A model generated the notes under the pieces. That model was not told where the DNA came from, made no database searches, and saw nothing but the letters and a program-made list of their open reading frames with translations. From a virus, in the IMG/VR virus record IMGVR_UViG_3300032323_003754, positions 1 to 64,000 of that record: a stretch of DNA of 64,000 bases. One strand, given 5' to 3'. A program made the translations under genes and the position numbers. Positions 43,516 to 53,200 of this stretch are shown here, piece after piece (the stretch's first letter is position 1; the number at the start of each line of letters is the position of its first letter).

Positions 43516-44466
43516 ATGATTACTATACAGGAGATCCTAGGAACAGACTCGATCGCAGCTTCGAGACTAACGATTAACTCAAATTTTCTTCTAGTTGAAA
43601 ATGAAATTAATGACCTAGAAAACACATTTAATATTAATGTTGTAACGGGAGCAATGGATATTTCCCAGGCAACTAGCGGTCAGCTTAAAGCCAAATCCCT
43701 TTATGCTAACCAAGCAGCTTTTCCTGCATCTGGAACGCCAACGGTAAATATTTATGGAACAGGAGCAAGCGCTGGTAATGCATCTTTTTCTGGGATCGTT
43801 TCAGCAGCTCAGCTTTCAATTTCCGCAACCGGCTCATTTAACCAAGTTAATGCCTCAGGAGCAGCTATTTTTGGCTCTACTGTTAGAATTGATGGTGATA
43901 CAACTTCTAACGCATCTTTTATAAACGGACCAACCGGATCTTTTATTGAAAAAAATGCGATAGCTGCTGGTGGACCAACTAATGCTTTTTCTATTCCGTC
44001 TAACGGGGGTGGAGGTATTACAGGAACATATAGTAATCCTTATGCATTAACCTTTGATGAAAGCGTGATTTATGCTAACTGTGCAAATGTCAGTTCAGTA
44101 GGGGCAGACTCTGCAAACCAAACCGGGTTCTTCTTTAAGGTAAATGCTTCGGGCACTGCACCTTCAGGAACACCTCCGAGCGTTCCCCAGGGATTTAGAT
44201 TAACAATTATTAATACAAACTCTGCTGAGGGACGTATAGCAACTGGGGTAACCGGACCAGGTGATCAATACTATACTGGGTTTAACCAGAGTGCAGGTGG
44301 TTGGTCAGGTAATTATTTAAGAGTTCCAGATTCTGCACCATACAGAACTTCAGTGACCCTACAATGGGAAAATAGAATAGGAAAGGGAGCAGGATCACAA
44401 AATGGATCTTGGGTGGTTGTATCATCTTCCGGATTTGATGGAGTATCAGATTTTGCAACACAATAA
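43516..44466 (+). CDS. Fibre or decoration-type virion protein
   Basis: The ATG at 43516 gives MITIQEILGTDSIAASRLTI, which I prefer to an upstream ATG at 43426 that would lie across the promoter and the PhoH leader. The 316-residue protein is Ala/Gly/Ser/Asn-rich and beta-strand-like, with repeated short blocks (YGTGASAGNASFSGIVSAAQ, INGPTGSFIEKNA), as in fibre shafts or decoration proteins. The C-terminus is a compact Gly/Trp-rich domain. It opens the second structural operon. The exact position in the virion is unknown. Confidence 0.6.
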   Translation: MITIQEILGTDSIAASRLTINSNFLLVENEINDLENTFNINVVTGAMDISQATSGQLKAKSLYANQAAFPASGTPTVNIYGTGASAGNASFSGIVSAAQLSISATGSFNQVNASGAAIFGSTVRIDGDTTSNASFINGPTGSFIEKNAIAAGGPTNAFSIPSNGGGGITGTYSNPYALTFDESVIYANCANVSSVGADSANQTGFFFKVNASGTAPSGTPPSVPQGFRLTIINTNSAEGRIATGVTGPGDQYYTGFNQSAGGWSGNYLRVPDSAPYRTSVTLQWENRIGKGAGSQNGSWVVVSSSGFDGVSDFATQ

Positions 44467-44482
44467 TAAAAAATAAGAATTA

Positions 44483-46669
44483 ATGGCGAAGACCCCATAT
44501 ATTAGGCCCTTACAGTTACAGGGCGGAACTTTTTACACATTCAGTTCTGCTGCGGAGGATCTTGCTTTAACTTTTAATAACACTGTTAATAAGTTTAGAT
44601 TTTCTAAATACGTTCTTTTAAACATCCCAGAATTCAGAAATCCGGTCTATGGAGAAAATACCATACAGTTTGATTCAATGGATTCTACGTTTTTGGATGT
44701 AGCAGAAGGATCTTTCGATTTAGTTAGTCCAAACAATCTAAGTCCTAACTTAGAGGTATCCTTTCAGAATTATTGTTTAAATCTGGAAGCAACCATACTT
44801 TCCGATAACAATTATAACCCATCTTTAAAAAGAAACGTTTCTGAAAGAGTTTTTTGGAAATGGCTTAAAGAACTAGGAGCTGTTAGATTCAGACCAGCTA
44901 ACTCTAACGAGGTTATACCAACGTTAGATCAAAACGCTACTGGACTAACTGGAGGATTCCCATACTCTGATAAGAGATGGACAGAAGAGGACGATTTTTT
45001 CACTGGTAATGGTAGTGTAACTCCTAGATATTCTAGAGTAGTTAAATATATCGGGGAGTGTGACATAGTTAACTCAGTTCAGCATAAGAACAATTCTTAT
45101 TCCGAGGTTTATATACACGTACCAACTAGCGACGGGCATACCCCTTTAGTTATGTTTAAAACTAAAGCAGATGAGAATTATTATCCTGGTCAAATATTAA
45201 CAAACAGGCCAAGCGATCCCCTGGATTCTGAATATCTTCAAGGTAGAAGCTCTTCTGCTGGTCCATTCGGTCCTAATGGATTACCAACCTTTGCTATTTT
45301 TGATCAAGATGTAGTAGGTCAACCAGGTATTACTGGTACTTCTGCAACGGGAGCTGCTTTTTTTAATCAATGGTACTATCCTAGAAATACAGCTAATTCA
45401 TATTACACCGAATCTAGTTTCTTTAATTCCGATACCGAAGATATCACAAAATATATTAAAAACGGTACAGGAACACAGGTTACTTATAAAAGAAATAAAC
45501 TTGATGGAATTCAATTAGATTTCGATGCGGATAATTATAAACCTATAGTAGATAATCCTTCGATTAGTACAATAGAGGAATATAACTCAACGGTAGATTC
45601 TAGCTCATTTGAGTTTAATGCGGTTTTACTCTATTACGATGTTTACGATCCTAATAATCCAGCCGATTCTGAAACCAATCTTTATGGTGTTTTATTTTTA
45701 GAAGATATCGAGCCAATATCGAATTCTGCTGGAAAAATACCAACCTTTAAGAAATACAAACCTGACGCAGTTACAAAGCTTAATGGTAATTCATATGGAT
45801 TAAAGGTAAATCTTAAATTCGATACTGATGTAGATAATACAGGGGTGGAACTTGCAGTAAATGATTACTCGTCTTTTTCACTTTCCATGTTTATGGATGC
45901 AGCTAACGTATTACAGGAAGCTTCTAGAACATTAAATGATCAAACTACAGAAATTATAAATCTATCAAATAGAGTTTCTAACGTAGAAGATCTTATAATC
46001 ACAATGGACGATAACACATCTCTTAGTGCTAGAATTAAAGCACTAGAAGATGCAATGGTAGCAAACCAGTCATTGTTTAAAAATACGCAGGATATATTAG
46101 GACTGATTGAAAGAAATTATTCCCTTACTAATAATCTTTTAAACGGTAGAACTGATATTAAGCTTTCTTATGATCTGGATCTTGTTAGAAGTGGAAAGGG
46201 AATTAATGTTGACAGATCTACACCGAACAAGTTAATACTAAATAATACAGTTCAGCATTATAACATAACAGAAGGTGTAAACTACAACTTTAACATTAAC
46301 CAAACCAGCGGAAATACCCTCGTACTTAACGAGTTTAATAATTATTATAAGCACACTAATTTCGGACTAACTATCAATCTGGTGAATGATTTGGTAATAA
46401 AAATAGACGACACAAACAGTAAGTGGCATAAGGGACAAACACTTAGATTGGTTTTTGATGATATGGTGGTTCTTAATGGTAATAATATTTTAATATACAC
46501 GGACATAAAAGGTGCATATCCTCTAAGTGCACCATCTGGAGTTCCATACAGCGTTCTAATTGGAGGATTTACACAAAGCATTTTCGCTTCTTCTAACAAC
46601 AAACCGATATTTGATATCGTTTGTGTTGACGAAAAGAATTTAGTTTTTGAAATAGATCAAATAAGATAA
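44483..46669 (+). CDS. Large virion structural protein, unknown
   Basis: The 728-residue protein begins MAKTPYIRPLQLQGGTFYTF. It has a long beta-rich body, then a coiled coil near residues 475-560 (ASRTLNDQTTEIINLSNRVS), and a beta-rich C-terminal domain. This layout fits a trimeric baseplate or fibre protein. I cannot align it with a named T4 protein. It follows the preceding gene by 16 bases and the next begins one base after its stop. Confidence 0.65.
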   Translation: MAKTPYIRPLQLQGGTFYTFSSAAEDLALTFNNTVNKFRFSKYVLLNIPEFRNPVYGENTIQFDSMDSTFLDVAEGSFDLVSPNNLSPNLEVSFQNYCLNLEATILSDNNYNPSLKRNVSERVFWKWLKELGAVRFRPANSNEVIPTLDQNATGLTGGFPYSDKRWTEEDDFFTGNGSVTPRYSRVVKYIGECDIVNSVQHKNNSYSEVYIHVPTSDGHTPLVMFKTKADENYYPGQILTNRPSDPLDSEYLQGRSSSAGPFGPNGLPTFAIFDQDVVGQPGITGTSATGAAFFNQWYYPRNTANSYYTESSFFNSDTEDITKYIKNGTGTQVTYKRNKLDGIQLDFDADNYKPIVDNPSISTIEEYNSTVDSSSFEFNAVLLYYDVYDPNNPADSETNLYGVLFLEDIEPISNSAGKIPTFKKYKPDAVTKLNGNSYGLKVNLKFDTDVDNTGVELAVNDYSSFSLSMFMDAANVLQEASRTLNDQTTEIINLSNRVSNVEDLIITMDDNTSLSARIKALEDAMVANQSLFKNTQDILGLIERNYSLTNNLLNGRTDIKLSYDLDLVRSGKGINVDRSTPNKLILNNTVQHYNITEGVNYNFNINQTSGNTLVLNEFNNYYKHTNFGLTINLVNDLVIKIDDTNSKWHKGQTLRLVFDDMVVLNGNNILIYTDIKGAYPLSAPSGVPYSVLIGGFTQSIFASSNNKPIFDIVCVDEKNLVFEIDQIR

Positions 46670-46670
46670 A

Positions 46671-49600
46671 ATGGCAGGTACTAAAAATTCAATAAGTTCA
46701 TTACTAGCACAGTTTCTTAGACTGCAGAAAAATTCTCTGGAGATAATAAACAAACTAAGTAATGCTACGACATCTAAGCAAGACACCGTTAATGTGGAAT
46801 TCTTGGATGATAACAACGTTACGAGTATTGTTTCAATACCTTCCTGGGGTTATATTATAAATGAGATAAAGAGATTAGATTCCAATATTAAGACTTTAAC
46901 CGGTTTGGATGATGGAAATGCTAATGTTAGAAATGCAGATGGTACTGTTTCTAGAATATATCAGTCAAAGCCTCTTATTGATCCTATTGCTCCATCAACT
47001 TTACAAGTTCCATCGAACTTTAAATTTAGGAGCAATCATTTTTTTGAAAGCTTTTTAAACCCTTTATTATTTGTTACCTTTGATCTTGATGGTCAGGTTG
47101 ATCCTGGAACTAAAAGAGTTTTTGTTAAAAGAATCATAGCAAATACGTCAACTGATGCACAAAGAAATTATTTTGATACCAACTTAAAGGGTAGAAATGA
47201 TATCTCTGATGCTGATTATATGAACTCACTTTTTGGTCAGGGAATAACATATACTATAGACGAAAGTCCTGAAGATTTACCTTTACAGGTTATAAGATAC
47301 AGAGGAACTTTTTCGGTTCTAAGAGTTTTTGATCAGACATTACCTGTTACAGTAGGTGGACAGACAATCAATCAAAACGTAAGAAAATATAAACTTGATG
47401 TTGTATCGTATAAAGATACCATATCAAACTCAACAAATCCTGATAGACAATTAAAGATCGGAGATCTTTTAATGACCTCTACCGGAAGTAAATTTGAAAT
47501 TACCAATGTGGATATTTCAGAATCCACTGTGGTGTTAAAAAGAATTAATGGATATGACCCAGTACCTATTGGTCTTAATGCCTTAACACTTGCGTCCGAG
47601 ATGCTTTCTCCATTACAGCTTAATGTTAATGTTGGACATGATGAAAGACAAGCTATTTTTATAAAAGCTATTAATGACGAAAAAAATGTAACAGGATCTT
47701 CATACAGTAATGGTGTAGTATTTCATTCAAATGAGATGCTAATCAATACCACAGACGGTACAATGAATCTTGATGACTTTTATAAAAGTCAGGTTGCAGA
47801 CTTCGGTGCTCAGTTTCTTGGAAATACCAAAGAAAAGGTAATACCTTCGGTTTATGGTTTAACCCCCAATTCTCCTTCTTTAAGCGCTTCTAGTTTTAAA
47901 GTTGTACAGATCAATAAACAAATAACACAGACAAATACCTCCGAAAAATTTGCTAATACTGTACAGACCAAAGTAAAGCTTCAAAACGAGATCGAATCTA
48001 TTAATAAATCTATAGATCAAGCAAGAAGTGAAATATCTCAATTGGTTACAACCTCTGTTACAACATCTAGTGGTTCTACCAGAGAAAGCTTACTTTCTAA
48101 AATAGATTCATTAACAAAAGAAAAATCAACAAAGACTTCTTTATTACAAACAGTAATACAGGATCTAAATAACTTAACAGCAACTGCTCCAGAAATAACG
48201 GAATCTCCTAAATATAGAATCAGGGGATTCTGGCCAATGCCATCTCCAGTAACCGATGGAAAAACTGGAAATCAAGATGTAGTTCAATTTAGAGTTAGAT
48301 ATAGATATTTAACAAAGCAAGGAAATTCTACCTCTACCGACGAGATTAAATTTATTGATAACGACGGTACGGAAAGAAGGGCAACATACAGTAATTGGAT
48401 AGAGTATAAAACCGATATAAGAAAGAAAGGATACGATACCAATACTAAAAAATATTTCTGGTTGGATGAAGACGTTCAAAACGCAGACGTTCCTAATATT
48501 AATCAGGTTGATATACCTATAACAGCTGGTGAAAAAGTTGAAATTAAAGTTGCATCTGTATCAGAAGCAGGCTGGCCGTTAAATCCTTTAGAATCCGATT
48601 TTTCTGCACCGATTACTGTGGATTTTCCGGAAGAGTTTGTAACAGCTAACGGAAACTCTCAATATGTTGATCAAAACAAAAATGATCAAGTTCTAGTTTC
48701 TCTACAACAGGATCTATCTTCTAGAGGTTTAGATTCACATCTTTCTACCGCATTTAACAGCGGTGACAAATACTATGCACACGTGGCTGATACGATTTCA
48801 TCAGGATTTTTCGATTCGACCGGGAAATCCTTAGATCTGTACCAGAAAATACTTTCAATGGATAAAGAAATAGCATCTCTAAAAGCACTTATATCCGTTG
48901 CTAAAGGAGTTCTTTCTGTCTTTGTTAAGGATAACACGGGAAATATGATTAGCGTCAAGAGAGGATCGGTTGTTGAGTTATTTACTGGATATTATAACGA
49001 AATTTTAGATCTTACCAATTCTTCTAATTATGGAAAAATAGTTTCTTCTCTTTATACCATAGAGCTAAGAAATGATACTGCTTCTCCATTAGAATTATCC
49101 TCTGTTATTCCTGGGGGACAAAATTTAATAGCATTACCAAATACTGATGCAACGGCATCATCAGACTATAGAGATTTTAGAAAATATGATTTAACTCCAA
49201 TTTCCCTTACCGGAATTAAATCCACTGATGTGGCAATAGGATTAACAGGATCTAATTTTTTCATACATCCTTCTCCTTTCCAATCATCAAATTCCAATTC
49301 ACAATTTGTGTACTGTAGATACAAGAGTGTTGGTTTTGATGAAGATCTTTATTTTACTCCTCAATCTACTAGCGCATGGGACGAAAACACAGGGGTTAGC
49401 GGGATTCCTTTAGATCTAGGAATATTGCTACCATTTAATCCTACCGGAACATCTACACCTGGTGTTAGTAACTCGTTTGTTTGGGGTGGAACATATGACA
49501 CAGTAAATAAAATCCCACTAGGAAACGGAAAGCTAAACGAATTTTGCGTTCATATAGATCACCCAATAGTTTCTAATGAATCGAAGCAATCTTCTCCTAA

Positions 49601-50228
49601 GACTTTCAAAGAATTAGTTAAACCTTCTCAGGGACCTGTAGGAACAAGAGGATTTGTATATCCTGCATTTAGACATTCATCAGGTTTCGAGGCTTCGAGC
49701 ACCGAGGTATTTAGTCCTACTGTTACAAATCAAACAAAGGGATACCAGCAACTTGCATACAACAAAGTAGCTAATAATAGCTATGGCGTTGCTGGAGATA
49801 ATCAATCATACCCAGAAAAACTTGGATTTAGCCCTGATGATGAATTTTTAATAGGCAAATATTCATGTGGCTCTTATCTTTACATGGCACCTTCTAGCCA
49901 TTATCCTATACAGGTAGAAGGATCAACATCATTAGCAGTAAAAACTCTTTCTCCAGGAACAGAAAATGCAATAGTTATACCGGTTTTATTCCAGATGAGA
50001 TGTCAGGATAAACTAGGATTTGTTGGAGGATTTAGAAACAGTGGTACGATTAGAAACGTAACATATACCAAAAAAATAGGAATAGATATAAAAGTAAGTA
50101 ACGAAGAGGTATTTTCTTTTGATCTATCTATATCAGGAAGTTATACTAAATCAGCTCTAGCATCTCCGACATATTCGAATTTTAAAGACACTCTTGGATA
50201 TAGAAGATTTGACCAAGCCCAACCATAA
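46671..50228 (+). CDS. Large virion structural protein with central coiled coil
   Basis: The 1185-residue protein has an N-terminal helical part (SSLLAQFLRLQKNSLEIINK), a beta-rich body, and a coiled coil near residues 420-500 (VKLQNEIESINKSIDQARSE, then SKIDSLTKEKSTK). A second beta-rich half has fibronectin-like segments (VQFRVRYRYLTKQ, GEKVEIKVASVSEAGWPLNP). It is probably a tail or baseplate periphery component. I recognise no receptor-binding or enzymatic motif. Confidence 0.65.
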   Translation: MAGTKNSISSLLAQFLRLQKNSLEIINKLSNATTSKQDTVNVEFLDDNNVTSIVSIPSWGYIINEIKRLDSNIKTLTGLDDGNANVRNADGTVSRIYQSKPLIDPIAPSTLQVPSNFKFRSNHFFESFLNPLLFVTFDLDGQVDPGTKRVFVKRIIANTSTDAQRNYFDTNLKGRNDISDADYMNSLFGQGITYTIDESPEDLPLQVIRYRGTFSVLRVFDQTLPVTVGGQTINQNVRKYKLDVVSYKDTISNSTNPDRQLKIGDLLMTSTGSKFEITNVDISESTVVLKRINGYDPVPIGLNALTLASEMLSPLQLNVNVGHDERQAIFIKAINDEKNVTGSSYSNGVVFHSNEMLINTTDGTMNLDDFYKSQVADFGAQFLGNTKEKVIPSVYGLTPNSPSLSASSFKVVQINKQITQTNTSEKFANTVQTKVKLQNEIESINKSIDQARSEISQLVTTSVTTSSGSTRESLLSKIDSLTKEKSTKTSLLQTVIQDLNNLTATAPEITESPKYRIRGFWPMPSPVTDGKTGNQDVVQFRVRYRYLTKQGNSTSTDEIKFIDNDGTERRATYSNWIEYKTDIRKKGYDTNTKKYFWLDEDVQNADVPNINQVDIPITAGEKVEIKVASVSEAGWPLNPLESDFSAPITVDFPEEFVTANGNSQYVDQNKNDQVLVSLQQDLSSRGLDSHLSTAFNSGDKYYAHVADTISSGFFDSTGKSLDLYQKILSMDKEIASLKALISVAKGVLSVFVKDNTGNMISVKRGSVVELFTGYYNEILDLTNSSNYGKIVSSLYTIELRNDTASPLELSSVIPGGQNLIALPNTDATASSDYRDFRKYDLTPISLTGIKSTDVAIGLTGSNFFIHPSPFQSSNSNSQFVYCRYKSVGFDEDLYFTPQSTSAWDENTGVSGIPLDLGILLPFNPTGTSTPGVSNSFVWGGTYDTVNKIPLGNGKLNEFCVHIDHPIVSNESKQSSPKTFKELVKPSQGPVGTRGFVYPAFRHSSGFEASSTEVFSPTVTNQTKGYQQLAYNKVANNSYGVAGDNQSYPEKLGFSPDDEFLIGKYSCGSYLYMAPSSHYPIQVEGSTSLAVKTLSPGTENAIVIPVLFQMRCQDKLGFVGGFRNSGTIRNVTYTKKIGIDIKVSNEEVFSFDLSISGSYTKSALASPTYSNFKDTLGYRRFDQAQP

Positions 50229-50238
50229 CTATTAAAGA

Positions 50239-53200
50239 ATGGCCGAAAAGAAAGACAAATACAAATCATCGTTTGGAGTAGTAAGAGCCAACCCTAGAAT
50301 TTCTGGTAATTTAAAACTTACCGTTGATTCAGGTTCTAATATATGGCTTAACTCTATAGATTCTAACGATGAAATGTCAAAGAACGAGTATAAAGGATAT
50401 AGGATATCTCCTGACGGAGATTTCTCTCAGGACGTTTATAACTTCTTTAATAAAGGAAAGACCCCAACTAATTTTATATTTGGTATAAAGAATGAGGAAA
50501 AACCACAAGAAACATATACAAGCTCGTTAGATCTTCAATATGATGGGTTTTATCACATGGGGGTTACCCCATTAATATCTGACGTTTATAGTGAAGACTT
50601 TTCATACCTTGCACCAATGTGGCTTGGTACGGACATTCCTAAATATTTTGTTATTTTTAGAGTAGATGATCCTATAGATTTTTCATATCTAGTAAAAGTT
50701 ACTTCATTAGAGATTGGAAAAAATTATAAGGTTATTGAAAATTACGGGGTGGATACAACATCTCCTCAGTATCAACAGTATCAAATTAAATCCGACGGAA
50801 TTACATATTCTTCAGGAACTATCTTTATTGCAACATCTTCAAACTTTACATCCTTATCCGGTAACGGTAGTGTTATTCTTTTGGATGGTAATTATAACAA
50901 GCAATTTGTAGGTGATATACAAGATCATTTCGTGGAGAATATACTTCCTAAATCGTCTGTTGTTGCAACCTTTTCCTTACAGGGGGATACTAAGGTAGGA
51001 AAATATATTAGAAAAATCCAGGCAAACTCAAATTATACGCAATCCCTGATTGATGTAAAGTTTGAACAAAATTCACTTAGCACATATAATGGCGTTTCTG
51101 TTAAAGATGGGGTATACACTAAAAAAGGAGAATACTTAAATTCTAACTTTGTTACCGATTCTACTGTCATAGAGTTAGACCAAATAGTTACTGATGGATT
51201 TAAAAGAAATGATATAATATCTTACAATCTATTAAATCTTGAGTTTTTATTTACTGACGAAAATGCAGATCTTTACACCATAAATAGATATTATGGATTT
51301 TATGTTGATGATATTACTACTGGAAAATTTAAACTTTCCGGAGAATCATTTTATCAAAACTCCCTAACTGAAGGAAATTTTCCGGAGCCTAAATCTGCTA
51401 CACAGATCTCCGATAAAATGACTTCATCTTTTTATCAAACTAACGAAAATGGGGTTAAACTATTTGTAGATCCTTCGTCTAAATGGGGATATGTTCCAAC
51501 ATCGGATGATGTACACATTAATGATAGATTAAAGATATTTTACGTAAAAGATAAAAATCATAATTTCCATTCATATAAGCAAGTTAAGGATTATCAAAAC
51601 TCTGCAACAGATAATGATAAATGGGGAACCGGTACACCGTCCGAAGATTTAATAATTCTCAAAAATAAAATAATAGATCTTTCTATTTTTTCCGGAGCGG
51701 ACAAAACTAAAACTAAAGAATATAAGGGCACTTTAACAAAATCTGGTGGAAGATCATACTCTACCATTAAAATAACAGACGAACTTACACCAAATGATGC
51801 AATAGTTCTTTATCACCCTTTTGGAGAAAACCTAATAAACAGTAGGAGATATGACTATTTTGTTGCATCAGATCTAACATACGTTAAACCCGGATGGGGT
51901 CCAGGAAGTTTTAGCGACGAAGGAGGTGCTTATTATTTTCATCCGTTTGGAACTAATGAAGAAATAGCATTGTCTATCACTAATGTTTTAAATAGCGTTA
52001 ATTATAAATCATATAGAGCTTTCAATTCTGGAAATGAGATTATTATCAGAACAGAAGGAAGCGATCGCAGAAACGATGGAATGTTTTCCCTTTTTATCTA
52101 TAAAGATTTTTACAACAAATCTCAGTTTACTGATACTGGAAAAATTTATTTTAACGACATTGATGGTAAGGATTTAACCGATGTGTTGAATTTTATAGGA
52201 GGTTCCGAGTACACCAATACTAGAATTAAGGTTACAAATATAGATGCTAGTAAAATCTCGGTAGATAAAAGTTACGTTAGAACTAATTTCGGTTTTTCTA
52301 AGGTTAAATTTATAGGAAAATGTATAGACTACGACCCGACTGAGATAGAGTTCAATCGTATAAAAAATTATGATACACATTCTGTAATAGAAATAGAAAA
52401 CAATACCCATACTATATTAGTAGGATCCAATAGTACAATCGTAGTAGAGGAATTAATTGATGTAGAGACCGGGGTATTTTCTATGTATGGTCTTAAAGAT
52501 CTGGACGTGGATTTCTGGTCCAGTAACTACGGAAAAACCCCAACTGAGGAGTATTATAGATATGTCGATGTCCAGCCTGATGGGATAACTCCTATTATAC
52601 AGGGTATAGACTATGCTGTAGCTTTAGGTTCTATTGTTGAATACATGGGTACTAACTATGGTCAAGGAGCTACTGCAGGATTCATTTTTAGAGGTGGAAC
52701 TGGTACTGCTTATAAACTAATTCAATCATCAAATACCTCCAGATCAAATGTGGTACCTGCACCCTTTGTTAATTCTATAACGAATGCAGCTTCTGGAATA
52801 AACGATCCTTTAGTCGATATTGATAAATTTCCTGGATTCCTGGGATTACAAGATATTAAATTTTTAAATGATACCTCTACTATACTAACAAAAGAGGATC
52901 AGATGTATTTTGGAAAGGTTGATAGTGAGTACGATGTATTAAAGGAAAATTATATCAGAAATCTTTCAAACGTATCTAGAGTTATTCCATATATCACTAA
53001 ATGGGTATATCAAGGGGGAATAGATGTTAGGGGAAATGATTATAGATTAAACTCTAGCCCTGCATTTACACCTCTTAACTTTTCACCTAGCTTTTTTAGT
53101 CCAGGAAGAGATCCTTTATATTTTACCAACGAGTGGTATTTATTAGAAAATCCTCCAATACTAGCAACACAAAAACTTATTGCGGATACAAATAATTATT